NCBI RefSeq assembly: GCF_014192105.1
Contig: NZ_JACHXK010000004.1
Location: forward strand, 248,001-312,000
Origin: Paenibacillus phyllosphaerae
GTDB lineage: Bacteria > Bacillota > Bacilli > Paenibacillales > Paenibacillaceae
Length of the DNA stretch: 64,000 nucleotides
Reading direction: 5' to 3'
The notes beneath the pieces were generated by a model. That model was not told the DNA's origin. It worked only from the letters and a program-made list of their open reading frames with translations, and made no database searches. Each line of letters begins with the position of its first letter. The stretch's first letter is position 1. Below, one piece after another: positions 33,310 through 42,216 of this stretch. Position numbers and translations under genes: made by a program.

Positions 33310-34371
33310 CTAATTGGCTGACAGCGATGCTGGAGGTGCGGTCGACTCGCGAATCCGTAGTTCCGGCACAATCTTGGTCAGTTTCGGCACCTTGTTCTTC
33401 GTAATCAACTTGTGCAGAATATCGGCCGCCTGGCTGCCGAGCTCCTCTGCCTTCAGCGAAATCGTCGTGAGCTCCGGACTCGTATAGGATGCGAACGGAA
33501 TATCGTCATACCCGACCAAAGACAGATCATCCGGCACTCGCAGCCCCGCTTTCGTAGCTGCCTTAAGCGCACCGAACGCAATCAGATCGTTGACGCACAC
33601 GACGGCAGTCGGCCGTACCTTACCTTGCAGCAGCTCCTCCATGAACCGGAATCCTTTCCGTACCGAAAATCCGCCATTGATCATCCATTCCTTGCGGATC
33701 GGGAGACCGTTCTTCTCCATCGTGCGAGTGAAACCTTGCGTTCGCGCGATTGTATTGGACATGTGCTTGAACCCGCCGATGATGGCGATTTCCTTGTGCC
33801 CCTGGTCAATGAGATGCTGCGTGGCCAATTCAGCCCCAAGCTTCTCGTCGGCAGCGACCCTCGTTAACCCTGCTCCGGGCAGATTGCCGTTGACTAGCAC
33901 GATGGGCACACGTTTGCCCAATTCCATCACTTCGTTCGTCAGCTCTTGTCCCGGCTTAGCCAGGTCAATCCGGCCGCCGATCATGACGATTCCGTCCACC
34001 TGTTTCTCCATCAAGAGACTTAAGTATTGGGACTCTCGGGCATATTGATCGGTGTTGTCCTCGTTCGAGGATACGGTATCGCACAGGAAATACGTGTACC
34101 CTTTCGAGCGCGCCGCCTTATCGAAGCCTGCGAGAATTTCCGGGAAGAACGGATTCGTGATATCAGGCAAAATAATTCCGATCATGCCCGTTTCTTTCTT
34201 CGTCAAGCTGCGTGCCAGCGCATTGGGCTGAAACTGATACTTGTTAATAAGCTCGGTAATTCGGTCTCTAGTCGCTTTCTTTACGGGTGCGGTATTGTTC
34301 AACACTCTGGATACGGTTGCTACGGAGACATTCGCTTCCTTCGCGATATCATATACTGTAATCGGTTTCAT
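33310..34371 (-). CDS. LacI-family transcriptional regulator
   Basis: 353 residues. The helix-turn-helix and hinge are classical (ITVYDIAKEANVSVATVSRVLNN), followed by a sugar-binding core with GIILPDITNPFF and the C-terminal LSLVGYDDIPFA. It lies upstream of and on the same strand as the GH35/transporter operon and most likely represses it until the sugar is present; two matching palindromes downstream support this. AAAGGG precedes the ATG. Confidence 0.92.
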   Translation of the reverse strand: MKPITVYDIAKEANVSVATVSRVLNNTAPVKKATRDRITELINKYQFQPNALARSLTKKETGMIGIILPDITNPFFPEILAGFDKAARSKGYTYFLCDTVSSNEDNTDQYARESQYLSLLMEKQVDGIVMIGGRIDLAKPGQELTNEVMELGKRVPIVLVNGNLPGAGLTRVAADEKLGAELATQHLIDQGHKEIAIIGGFKHMSNTIARTQGFTRTMEKNGLPIRKEWMINGGFSVRKGFRFMEELLQGKVRPTAVVCVNDLIAFGALKAATKAGLRVPDDLSLVGYDDIPFASYTSPELTTISLKAEELGSQAADILHKLITKNKVPKLTKIVPELRIRESTAPPASLSAN

Positions 34372-34539
34372 AAATTGTCACCCTTTTACATCATTTTGCC
34401 AATCGAACCGCAAGCTATGAAAGACGTTTTACGGACAGATCATAGCATGAATGCTGGTTTCGCGTCTATAGATTCCCATGTACATCCATTTCTTCCTTTC
34501 ACATGTAAGACAACCATCCACACGGACCATTGTGGGATC

Positions 34540-34577
34540 AAAAAGCCCGATCCGCCGGCTAGATCAGATCGAGCTTT
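34540..34577 (-). terminator. terminator of the 7TMR-DISM sensor kinase gene
   Basis: On the minus strand AAAGCTCGATC pairs with GATCGGGCTTT, followed by TTTTGATC. Confidence 0.7.
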
Positions 34578-34611
34578 GCCTTGCTATTCGCAGCATTGCA
34601 CCGCATTACGC

Positions 34612-36597
34612 TCAAGCCGGCTCTTGCAGCGGAATACGAATATTGAGCAGTGCGCCTGCAGGATCACCGTGCGCGCGGGACATCTCGACCGATCCGCCGA
34701 GCAGCCTGATCCGTTCGCGCATCGTCGACAAGCCGAATCCGTCCGGGACCGCAGCGAAAGGCGTTCCGTCGTTATGCAGCAGGAAGGCGATCATATCGCC
34801 ATCGGTATACAGTTTGAAATCGAATCGGTGGCATCGGCCATGCTTGATGCCATTCGTCAGCCCCTCTTGCAGCGCGTGATAAATGATTTTTTTATGCTTG
34901 GCGTCCAATTCCGGAAGCGGTCGAATATCCCGGGTAATCGTAATGCCCGTCATTTGCTCCGTCTCATCCATCAGCTCGTTAAGCGTGTCCGGAAGATTTG
35001 CCCGGCTGAAGTCGTCCTTCATCATGCGAACGGCGGCCCTCACGTCGACTAGGCCTTTGCGCACCGATTCCAGCGCTGCATCGAGCTTGTTCTGCGCCTG
35101 TTCCGGGTCTTTGGGCATCAGCCGTTTGGCCGCTTCGAGCTGAATGGCGGCTCCTGTCAGTTTATGACCGAGAATGTCATGGATTTCGTGCGAAATCCGG
35201 TTGCGCTCTTCCCAGATGGCAACCTCATTCAGCGCTTCGAATGTCTCCTTCATCGAGGCTTCCAGCTGCGCATGCGTCTCTTCCAGCACCGCCGTACGCT
35301 CGCGTACTTGCTCTTCCAGCGATTGATTCAAATGCGACAGTTCGGCCGCAAACGTTTGCGCTTGGTGGTGAATTTCGCGAAAATGCGATGCGAGCACCAT
35401 CCCCATGCACAGGACGAAGACGAATCCGGCTACGTAGACAATATCCGTGGCCCAGTAGAACGTATAGAGCGGCCAATGATCGTACATCCAGACGTAGACG
35501 GACGGGAATTGGGCGAACATCCATTTGTGCAGCCAGAGGAAGACCATGATCGCGTTGCCGAACAGCACCCATTCGATTTTGCCATCTACCTGGAAGCCGC
35601 TGTTCCGAACGAGAGAAACCGAGATGACAAGCAAGATACTAGCTAGCATCAGATGGAATGGCTGACCGGTAAGCGCTAGGAATAACGGCTGATCGATCCA
35701 AGCCACCATGGCGCAGCCAATGTAATAAACAAGCACGATTCGACGGCAGAATCGGATGCTGCCTCGGCCGACAGCCGGATAAAGCTGTTCGAGAAACGCG
35801 ATGTAAGCCAGCATCGACAGCGGCAGAACCAGCGGATAGAAATAATTGGCCGTAGACGTATCGACAAAATAATCGAGCGCCTCAGAATTGAGCACGCATC
35901 CTAGCCCTTGCCCCAGGGCCATTAGCGAGAAGAACAGATAATACAGCTGTCGTCTATTGGCCGCGTAAGCGAACAACGCAACAAGACCGATAAACACGAA
36001 AATAATGCCAAGCATCATCTTGACCGCATTCTGACGGAAAATGTGACTGTACGCTTTCTCCGCGCTCGTCATCATCACTGTCGCTTCATAGAGCTCTATG
36101 CCGGGTTCGGGCTGGATAATGCGAATATAAGTTTCGCCCTCTGCCGGAACGGGCTGAAGCCGAAAATGATTGTCCGTCTTCACATAAGGGTTCATTCGCA
36201 TGTTGAAGCTCTGTACGCGCTCGTCGTTTACATAAACCTCATAGTGCTGGAGACCGCGGATCCATAAGCTTGGCTCGCGCAATTTTAACTGATGCGGCCT
36301 TAACTTCACCCAGTATTCGCCGGCAAATCGGGCCGCCTCCTCCGTCCCCAGCACGGATGTCAAACTTCGCCAAGCGATTGTCGAATCTTGCACATGCCCG
36401 CTGCTTACGGGGATTTCGCCCAAGTAGATCTCGCTTCTAAGCTCAGGCTCCAAACTGCTATAGGCAGTCGGGAAATTGGGTATTCGCAACCCGTCGTTGA
36501 TGAGTGCGGTTAAACTGACAAAACAAGCGATGATGATCGCACTGAAGCAAGCGTATTTGAATAGCAGCTTCATCAGCTGCCTGCCCGAGGACGACAT
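34612..36597 (-). CDS. 7TMR-DISM sensor histidine kinase (NarL-partner type)
   Basis: 661 residues. One N-terminal helix, an extracellular jelly-roll sensory part (about 45-190, 7TMR-DISMED2-like), then seven membrane helices, a coiled coil (HLNQSLEEQVRERTAVLEET), and a HisKA_3 dimer domain with the phospho-acceptor in ISHEIHDILGHKLTG. The HATPase part is short, with LTNGIKHG as the N box and DGFGLSTMRERI as the G2 box. This kinase class phosphorylates LuxR/NarL-type regulators. None is adjacent; the nearest one, at 43736-44377, has its own kinase. AAGGAG precedes the ATG. Confidence 0.9.
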   Translation of the reverse strand: MSSSGRQLMKLLFKYACFSAIIIACFVSLTALINDGLRIPNFPTAYSSLEPELRSEIYLGEIPVSSGHVQDSTIAWRSLTSVLGTEEAARFAGEYWVKLRPHQLKLREPSLWIRGLQHYEVYVNDERVQSFNMRMNPYVKTDNHFRLQPVPAEGETYIRIIQPEPGIELYEATVMMTSAEKAYSHIFRQNAVKMMLGIIFVFIGLVALFAYAANRRQLYYLFFSLMALGQGLGCVLNSEALDYFVDTSTANYFYPLVLPLSMLAYIAFLEQLYPAVGRGSIRFCRRIVLVYYIGCAMVAWIDQPLFLALTGQPFHLMLASILLVISVSLVRNSGFQVDGKIEWVLFGNAIMVFLWLHKWMFAQFPSVYVWMYDHWPLYTFYWATDIVYVAGFVFVLCMGMVLASHFREIHHQAQTFAAELSHLNQSLEEQVRERTAVLEETHAQLEASMKETFEALNEVAIWEERNRISHEIHDILGHKLTGAAIQLEAAKRLMPKDPEQAQNKLDAALESVRKGLVDVRAAVRMMKDDFSRANLPDTLNELMDETEQMTGITITRDIRPLPELDAKHKKIIYHALQEGLTNGIKHGRCHRFDFKLYTDGDMIAFLLHNDGTPFAAVPDGFGLSTMRERIRLLGGSVEMSRAHGDPAGALLNIRIPLQEPA

Positions 36598-36779
36598 GGG
36601 GCACTCTCCTTCTCTATCACGCAGAATGGATGTATTACGAGGATGAAATTCTAAGCGGATTGTGCATGGTTAAAACTGTCGTATTCACCTTCCCATTGTA
36701 TACGAGAGGCCGCTTTCTTACAATTATGGTTTATCGCATGCTTTATCACGATGCAGCAATCTAGCGTTAAATCGTGTGC

Positions 36780-36807
36780 TTGCATATCATTTTTGCGATC
36801 GTATAGA
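36780..36807 (+). promoter_or_regulatory. promoter of the DAHP synthase leader
   Basis: TTGCAT (36780-36785), a 16-base spacer and TATAGA (36802-36807), just ahead of the T-box leader. Confidence 0.5.
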
Positions 36808-36813
36808 ATGCAT

Positions 36814-37124
36814 TCAAGTCATTCCAATCATAAAGCCACAGGCGATGACGGAGAGAGTAAGCAGGACGGATTCCAAGACAGGGACGGGTTGCCGCCGACT
36901 GAGAGCACCCGCTGGAAGCACCTTGCCGAAGTTCACTCCCAAGCCGGTACCTGAACGGATACGCATGTATCTTCCGCGTATTCAGTAGGGCTGCCCGTAT
37001 ACCTGCGTTAAAGGTTCAAAGTGAGCATAGGTCCAGCGTAATCGTGATGCGATTACGGATTGTCCATGCTAATTAGGGTGGTACCACGACTTCTCGTCCC
37101 TTGCGGAGGAGGAGTCTTTTTGTT
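36814..37124 (+). promoter_or_regulatory. T-box leader of DAHP synthase, phenylalanine specifier likely
   Basis: The T-box AGGGTGGTACCACGAC lies at about 37075-37090, followed by an intrinsic terminator (37088-37124) with a T run. Upstream is a GAGAGTAAG-type AGTA loop. The best specifier candidate is TTC (Phe) at 36932-36934 in GAAGTTCACTCC, which lines up with the TAC context of the tyrS leader. Control of the first step of aromatic synthesis by tRNA-Phe is metabolically sensible. Confidence 0.88.
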
Positions 37125-37167
37125 TTTCATTTTAATTCTACTTTTGCATGTTAAGGAGCGAATGAAC

Positions 37168-38244
37168 ATGAGCGAAACCAAATTGGATCAATTGCGCAAA
37201 CGTCTGGATGAGGTGAATATGTCCCTGCTCGATCTATTGTCCGAACGTGCCCGAATTGCCCAGGAGATCGGCATCGAGAAAGAAAAACAAGGCGTGCCGA
37301 AGTTCGATCCGGTACGGGAGAATCATATGCTGGCCGAGCTGACGAGCGCGAACAACGGTCCATTCGACGATGAGACGATCCGTCACCTGTTCAAGCACAT
37401 TTTTCAAGCATCGCTCAAGCTGCAGCAGGTCGACCATACCAAACATCTGCTCGTCAGCCGGAAGAAGCAGAAGGAAGATACGATCGTCTCTATCCGCGGA
37501 GTTGAGGTTGGCGGCGGTTCGCCGATCATGATCGCCGGTCCGTGTTCGGTAGAGAGCTATGAACAAGTGCGCCAAGTGGCTGCCCATCTGAAGACCTCGG
37601 GTATCACCGTGATGCGTGGCGGCGCGTTCAAGCCTCGGACTTCGCCGTATGATTTCCAGGGACTTGGTATCGAAGGCTTACGCATCCTGAAGGAAGTCGC
37701 CGATGAATTCGGCCTGCGCACGATCAGCGAAATCGTCGATCCGGCCCATATCGAGCTTGCCTGCCAATACATTGACGTCATCCAGATCGGCGCCCGCAAT
37801 ATGCAGAACTTCGAGCTGCTGAAGGCAGCCGGCGATATCCGCAAACCGATTCTGCTCAAACGCGGTCTGGCTGCGACGATTGACGAGTTCCTCCATGCCG
37901 CCGAATACATCGTGTCGCGAGGCAACACGCAGGTCATGCTGATCGAGAGAGGCATCCGCACGTATGAAAAAGCAACCCGCAATACGCTAGACATCTCAGC
38001 CTTGCCGATTCTGAAGCAAGAAAGCCATCTGCCTGTCCTGGTGGACGTCACGCACTCCACCGGTCGCAAAGATATTCTCGCCCCTTGCGCCAAAGCCGCC
38101 CTTGCCGCCGGAGCTGACGGCGTCATGGTCGAGGTGCATCCGAATCCGGCCACCGCGTTGTCCGATGCCCAGCAGCAGCTTAATTTCGAGGAATTCACGC
38201 GTTTCTACGATGACGTGCGCAACTTCACTCTCGTACCGCGATAA
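37168..38244 (+). CDS. aroA: bifunctional chorismate mutase / DAHP synthase
   Basis: 358 residues from the ATG at 37168, nine bases after AAGGAG. Residues 1-85 are an AroQ-type chorismate mutase domain ([26 protein letters not shown]), and residues from about 95 form the type Ibeta DAHP synthase barrel ([51 protein letters not shown]). It condenses phosphoenolpyruvate with erythrose 4-phosphate to start the shikimate pathway. In this fused type the mutase domain also serves as the sensor for feedback inhibition by prephenate or chorismate. The symbol follows B. subtilis aroA(G). Controlled by the upstream T-box. Confidence 0.96.
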   Translation: MSETKLDQLRKRLDEVNMSLLDLLSERARIAQEIGIEKEKQGVPKFDPVRENHMLAELTSANNGPFDDETIRHLFKHIFQASLKLQQVDHTKHLLVSRKKQKEDTIVSIRGVEVGGGSPIMIAGPCSVESYEQVRQVAAHLKTSGITVMRGGAFKPRTSPYDFQGLGIEGLRILKEVADEFGLRTISEIVDPAHIELACQYIDVIQIGARNMQNFELLKAAGDIRKPILLKRGLAATIDEFLHAAEYIVSRGNTQVMLIERGIRTYEKATRNTLDISALPILKQESHLPVLVDVTHSTGRKDILAPCAKAALAAGADGVMVEVHPNPATALSDAQQQLNFEEFTRFYDDVRNFTLVPR

Positions 38245-38308
38245 TCTCCTGTTCTCCCGCGAGTATGGTATAATGCGTAGATGCATGATGAGCTGGAGGG
38301 ATGAGAAG

Positions 38309-38494
38309 ATGAAGCTGTATGTCATACTTGCGTTTAACGAAGACGGGATGGAGAATGTGTACGTCGGCCCGGACGAGGAAAAAGCATTGTCCTTGAAGCC
38401 TGAAGATTTCGAAAATTGCGACGCCTTATTCGTCGAGGTTTGGGAAGACGGGGAGAAGACGGACGACTATCGGCTGGAGCAGGAAGGGGTATGA
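38309..38494 (+). CDS. small hypothetical protein
   Basis: 61 residues from the ATG at 38309, eight bases after GGAGGG. The sequence (MKLYVILAFNEDGMENVYVG) suggests a compact alpha/beta fold with an acidic C-terminal half. I do not recognise it. It is 64 bases downstream of the DAHP synthase gene on the same strand and may have its own promoter (TATAAT at 38269-38274). Confidence 0.65.
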   Translation: MKLYVILAFNEDGMENVYVGPDEEKALSLKPEDFENCDALFVEVWEDGEKTDDYRLEQEGV

Positions 38495-38579
38495 CCCCTT
38501 GGACCCCATTCGGGGAGTGCTAGGGGCTGTCCGCCCCTTGGAACCCGCTTTGGTGAAGGATGGAGGGCTGCCCCTTAAA

Positions 38580-38613
38580 CCCTTTTTCACCCTTTTTCAC
38601 CCTTTTTCACCCT
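38580..38613. repeat. 10-bp tandem repeat, three copies
   Basis: CCCTTTTTCA is repeated three times head to tail and followed by a partial copy (CCCTCG). It is in the 550-base stretch between two genes that also holds the palindrome at 38729-38784 and two short direct repeats; I see no gene in that stretch. Confidence 0.75.
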
Positions 38614-38728
38614 CGCCCCTTCCCCCTCCGCCGAGGGGAACAAAGGGCCACGGCCCTCTTGACACCCGTAATTGGCGTGATACGAAACGCGGCCGTCCTC
38701 GATGTATCCTTTCGATGTTGGCCCGCTC

Positions 38729-38784
38729 TTGTCCACGAAAAATGCTGCATGAGTTTTACTCATCGCAGCATTTTTCGTGGACAA
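38729..38784. repeat. 56-bp near-perfect palindrome
   Basis: Twenty-base arms (TTGTCCACGAAAAATGCTGC and its exact complement) continue into ATGAGT/ACTCAT around a TTT loop, with one bulged C: 26 paired bases in all. There is no T run after it, so it is not a standard terminator. Direct repeats CGAGCTTcGTTCG (about 38795) and CGAGCTTtGTTCG (about 38918) and a small GTCCAC/GTGGAC hairpin at about 38883 lie beside it. Confidence 0.8.
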
Positions 38785-39047
38785 AGCTCTCCGTTCGAGC
38801 TTCGTTCGTGGCTTTTATGCCTTGAGGAGCAGACCTGTTTTGTTGCTTCACGAATGCTACTACGAGTTATTCCTCGCTTAACGTCCACTTTGTGGACACG
38901 CTTTACGTTTTTTTCCTTCGAGCTTTGTTCGCGGATTATCGTATTCTTTTCCAATCCCAATCATATTATTGATAATAAAAACCGACCCTTGGGTAAATTA
39001 ATGGTATCCATACGAAAGGACTGATTCGGATCGATATCTACATTTAC

Positions 39048-39704
39048 TTGGCGATGACTCTCGCTTATACCGTACTGTTCGTCATTGCCTTGAGGGACAT
39101 CATACGTCAGCGCACATTCCATTTGCACCATTTGATTGCGCTCGTCATCTTTGGGCTGCTTTATGATAATGCCATTATCGCGATTGGGAAATTCGTAGGC
39201 GAAGGCGAATTATTGCGGACCCTCAGCCTCCCCCGGTTCTGGTTTCATGCCTGGTTTACCCCGTTACTGGTCATCGTAGGTTGGGCGATTATGCATCTTA
39301 GCCGAATTCGCGGATGGCATGCAGGGTCCCTCTCCTTCATACTAGCTTGGCTTGTAACGGCGGGACTGATCGTGTATCAAAGTATCCTGGTCGCCTTGGA
39401 CGAGGTCAGTGCGCTGAAAGCTGTAAGCGAATATGGCGTCCTCCGTTATACGCCCGTTAAGGAGAGCGGCGCACCGATTATGGTAATTATCGTGGCCGGC
39501 ATCCTGTTGCTGCTCGGTCTCGCGTTGGCCATCAAACGCAAATGGCCGTGGCTGCTTATTGGCGTAGCCATCTTGTTCATTGGGCGATCGATTCCGATCC
39601 CGGTGGAAAGTTCGGCGCTTACCAATGTGTTCGAGCTGATCCTCATTATCGCGATGCTAGCTGGCATCGGCCGCTTCAACAAAGCTAGGACGAACGCACA
39701 TTGA
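39048..39704 (+). CDS. multi-pass membrane protein of unknown function
   Basis: About 218 residues with six predicted membrane helices and no motif that I recognise. The start is unclear. The frame opens with TTG at 39048 and ATG at 39054, neither with a ribosome site, while GAAAGGA at 39014-39020 points to a start near 39024-39030, where only ATT or ATC codons occur in frame. An unusual start codon or a slightly wrong base is possible. A bidirectional terminator follows. Confidence 0.7.
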   Translation: MAMTLAYTVLFVIALRDIIRQRTFHLHHLIALVIFGLLYDNAIIAIGKFVGEGELLRTLSLPRFWFHAWFTPLLVIVGWAIMHLSRIRGWHAGSLSFILAWLVTAGLIVYQSILVALDEVSALKAVSEYGVLRYTPVKESGAPIMVIIVAGILLLLGLALAIKRKWPWLLIGVAILFIGRSIPIPVESSALTNVFELILIIAMLAGIGRFNKARTNAH

Positions 39705-39707
39705 TGC

Positions 39708-39754
39708 CAAAAGGCCAATCCATTCACGCTTGAAGCGCACTGGTTGGCCTTTTG
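39708..39754. terminator. bidirectional terminator
   Basis: CAAAAGGCCAA (39708-39718) pairs with TTGGCCTTTTG (39744-39754) between the converging membrane protein and NAGPA-domain genes. Confidence 0.8.
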
Positions 39755-39760
39755 AACATG

Positions 39761-41164
39761 CTACCACTTCAGTTTATTTCCGAAAACGAGGGCGTTGCTG
39801 AGCTCACGTCCCGGCGTCGTTATGGTTTTGCCATTCGCATACAAGCCTGAAGAAGCGCCGCCATCCAGATTCATCGCTTGGACTGCCCCGAGCCCCAACA
39901 TGATTTGCGCCCACTGATGAATCGTGGCGCCTCCAACCGTTGCCAGCACGATCGAGCCGTCTTTGCGAATCCCGATGCCGCTTCGTGCGCCGCCGCCAGT
40001 CAGAATCTTCGGATCTTTGAAACCCTCGGCATCTGGCGAGACGGCTGCTTTGCCATCCTTCACTAATCGGGGTCCAGCCCCGATCGCCGTATGCACCATG
40101 CTCCAGTCCAACGCTTTGCCCTGGTCGTCCTCGTACGTAACTTCATACGACACTTTATCGCCGAGATGGAAGCGATTTGCTTGGAACTTCTCGTTCCCTT
40201 GGAAGACGAGCACGTAACCGTCCTTCGGAATAGCGCTGTTCTCGCCATAGGCAATCTTCGTGACAACACCACTGCGAACGGTAATCGCGATGCCGGCTTT
40301 GAAGCCCAATTGCGTTCCCCGAGTCGGAGTGAAAAAAGCGGCTGTAGTGGCAGACACCGGCCCGCGATTCATGAAATACGTATACCAACTGCTCACTGTC
40401 CCCGAACTGCTCTCTACTTTGCCGAAAATTTTCATCCGCAGCGTATCCATGACCGCACTGCCGTCCCACTTGAATCCGATGGTCGTACCATAACTGCAAA
40501 AATGCTCCGGCATTCCGTTGACAATCACGTTCCCGTACGGATCCGGGGCGCCATTGTAAGCTTCGAAGAATGTTCCGTTTATCGCAACCTCCGCTTGATA
40601 GGCCGCTGCAATCGCGCTTAACGATTGAACTGCGCCGACCTTTCGCGAGGCCAGCCCCGTCGTAACCGGCATCCCTTTGGGGATCGTGACGGTCTGCACC
40701 TGGAATGTCGCGCCGGCAGCCTTCACGCTGCGCTTGGCATAGACGGCTTTCAACCCGGTAGCGGAATAAGCTGTAACCGTAAGCGGTATTCGCAGCATTG
40801 TGACGCCGGAGGTGCCGAACCCTTTGATCGTTACCGTAGTCTGCCCGGCCTTGACCGGCATGAGCACCCCTTGTTCATTCACCTTGGCTATCGCAGGATT
40901 GCCTGTCGTATATGCAATGCGCAACCCTTCGCCAGCTTGAAGCTTGAGTGCCAGCGGCAGACGCGCGCCAAGCGGCAGCGTAATCGAAGTTTGCGAGTAC
41001 GACAACATGCTTGCGGCAACGCCCAATTCTACTGTGCCTGTTGCTGACGTAGCCGCTGACGCAATCCCATTAGTTTTATACACGTTCGCAGGGATGGCAT
41101 AGGTTAAAACTGCTGCTGCCAACATTCCTAATACCAGTGCTTTCTTGCTTGTACGCTTACGCAT
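39761..41164 (-). CDS. secreted phosphodiester glycosidase (NAGPA domain) with Ig-like domain
   Basis: 467 residues from the ATG at 41164 (a GTG one codon upstream is equally close to AAGGGG). A signal peptide covers about residues 1-40. Residues 60-135 resemble a bacterial Ig-like (Big2) domain (GNPAIAKVNEQGVLMPVKAGQTTVTI). The C-terminal 300 residues form a NAGPA/DUF2233 domain: AINGTFFEAY, GPRLVKDGK, RSGIGIRKDGSIVLATV and MNLDGGASSGLY are hallmarks. The family includes the uncovering enzyme for mannose-6-phosphate and bacterial cell-wall or exopolysaccharide phosphodiesterases. Likely acts on cell-surface polymers. Confidence 0.9.
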   Translation of the reverse strand: MRKRTSKKALVLGMLAAAVLTYAIPANVYKTNGIASAATSATGTVELGVAASMLSYSQTSITLPLGARLPLALKLQAGEGLRIAYTTGNPAIAKVNEQGVLMPVKAGQTTVTIKGFGTSGVTMLRIPLTVTAYSATGLKAVYAKRSVKAAGATFQVQTVTIPKGMPVTTGLASRKVGAVQSLSAIAAAYQAEVAINGTFFEAYNGAPDPYGNVIVNGMPEHFCSYGTTIGFKWDGSAVMDTLRMKIFGKVESSSGTVSSWYTYFMNRGPVSATTAAFFTPTRGTQLGFKAGIAITVRSGVVTKIAYGENSAIPKDGYVLVFQGNEKFQANRFHLGDKVSYEVTYEDDQGKALDWSMVHTAIGAGPRLVKDGKAAVSPDAEGFKDPKILTGGGARSGIGIRKDGSIVLATVGGATIHQWAQIMLGLGAVQAMNLDGGASSGLYANGKTITTPGRELSNALVFGNKLKW

Positions 41165-41247
41165 CACAATCTTCTTCCCCTTCACAATCAAAGACTTCTG
41201 TTCCTAATTCATCGGAAGAAGTCCCATTATTATGAAGAGGTGCTCGC

Positions 41248-41279
41248 AAAAAAAGAAGCCTCGCCCAAGCGAAGCTTCT
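41248..41279 (-). terminator. terminator after the small Gln-rich ORF
   Basis: On the minus strand GAAGCTTCGC pairs with GCGAGGCTTC, followed by seven T residues. Confidence 0.85.
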
Positions 41280-41288
41280 TCCGTTCAG

Positions 41289-41459
41289 CTACTTCTGTTC
41301 TTCGTCATAGCCCTCGTTCTCGATCTTGACGATCCCATTCGCCAGCTGTTGAATGCCGTCGCTGGTGCCAGCCATATAGACATCATTAAGCTGCTCTTCC
41401 GTCAGATCATTGCCCTGCAGATTGGACTGCTGCTGAGATTGCTGCTTTTGCTCGCTCAT
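41289..41459 (-). CDS. small Gln-rich hypothetical protein
   Basis: 56 residues from the ATG at 41459, preceded by GGAGG at eleven bases and followed by a strong terminator. The N-terminal 20 residues are mostly Gln, Ser and Asn; the rest is acidic and helical (LTEEQLNDVYMAGTSDGIQQ). No family recognised. The ribosome site and terminator support expression. Confidence 0.6.
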   Translation of the reverse strand: MSEQKQQSQQQSNLQGNDLTEEQLNDVYMAGTSDGIQQLANGIVKIENEGYDEEQK

Positions 41460-41538
41460 CGTTGTGCTCGCCTCCTTCCGCCAATTCGTTCCTGTGCAGG
41501 TTAGTATGTCCGAAACCCGGAGGAAAATAACAAGAACA

Positions 41539-42216
41539 TTACTCCCTCCATTCTTCACGCAGCGGCTTTGCCTCCAGCGGAATGCGCCCTTGATCCATCT
41601 CCACGAAATGCGTTTGAAAGCGGCCATCGTAGGCGAACACCAGGCCAAGCAAAGGGTTGCGTACGCGTACCGATATCCGGTAACAAGCGTCTTCATCGTC
41701 ATACCATTCGCACACATCCGCTTCGCCGGTGAATAGCTTCGGGAACGCAAATCCTAGCCTGCCCTCATAAAATCGTTGGTCGGTCGACCGGATGCGCAGT
41801 CCGCCGTTGTCCGCGACAGACAGGTCAAGATCGACGGCGAGATGCTGTTTATTGCCGAGATAATCCACGATACGGTCACGTGCCCCGCTATATATCATCG
41901 TAGCGTCGAATTTGCGAATCTTGCGCGGGAACTTGAAGGTCCGCAGCCAAGTTACCGTCTCGCGTCCATAGCTGTCCCGGTAGGCAAAATTCGCGATATG
42001 AAACGGAATTCCGCGGCCTCCCTGCGGAAACATGATATGGCGGGTCGTCCCCAGCATAAGTGGCGCAGCCGCCCACTTGGCATACCAGATCCGATCCATC
42101 ACGCCTTGACCAATCGAGGCGAGGCGATCCTGGCTGCTGAATCCGAATCGTGCTTGAATGCACGGATGCAGCTGATCGAATGCCTTGCCCATCGCCAATT
42201 GATAGATGGAGGTCAT
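41539..42216 (-). CDS. DUF4166-family protein
   Basis: 225 residues. The opening MTSIYQLAMGKAFDQLHPCIQARFG and the run PFHIANFAYRDSYGRETVTWLR match the DUF4166 family as I recall it; the function of the family is unknown. It has no membrane segments. Its ATG overlaps the stop of the upstream gene by four bases, so it is the third gene of a coupled operon with the SRPBCC-DoxX and DCC proteins. Confidence 0.82.
   Translation of the reverse strand: MTSIYQLAMGKAFDQLHPCIQARFGFSSQDRLASIGQGVMDRIWYAKWAAAPLMLGTTRHIMFPQGGRGIPFHIANFAYRDSYGRETVTWLRTFKFPRKIRKFDATMIYSGARDRIVDYLGNKQHLAVDLDLSVADNGGLRIRSTDQRFYEGRLGFAFPKLFTGEADVCEWYDDEDACYRISVRVRNPLLGLVFAYDGRFQTHFVEMDQGRIPLEAKPLREEWRE

Noticed and set aside
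38587-38784. Open frame on the minus strand through the palindrome
   Set aside because: It runs through the 10-bp repeats and the palindrome, has no ribosome site and gives a low-information protein.
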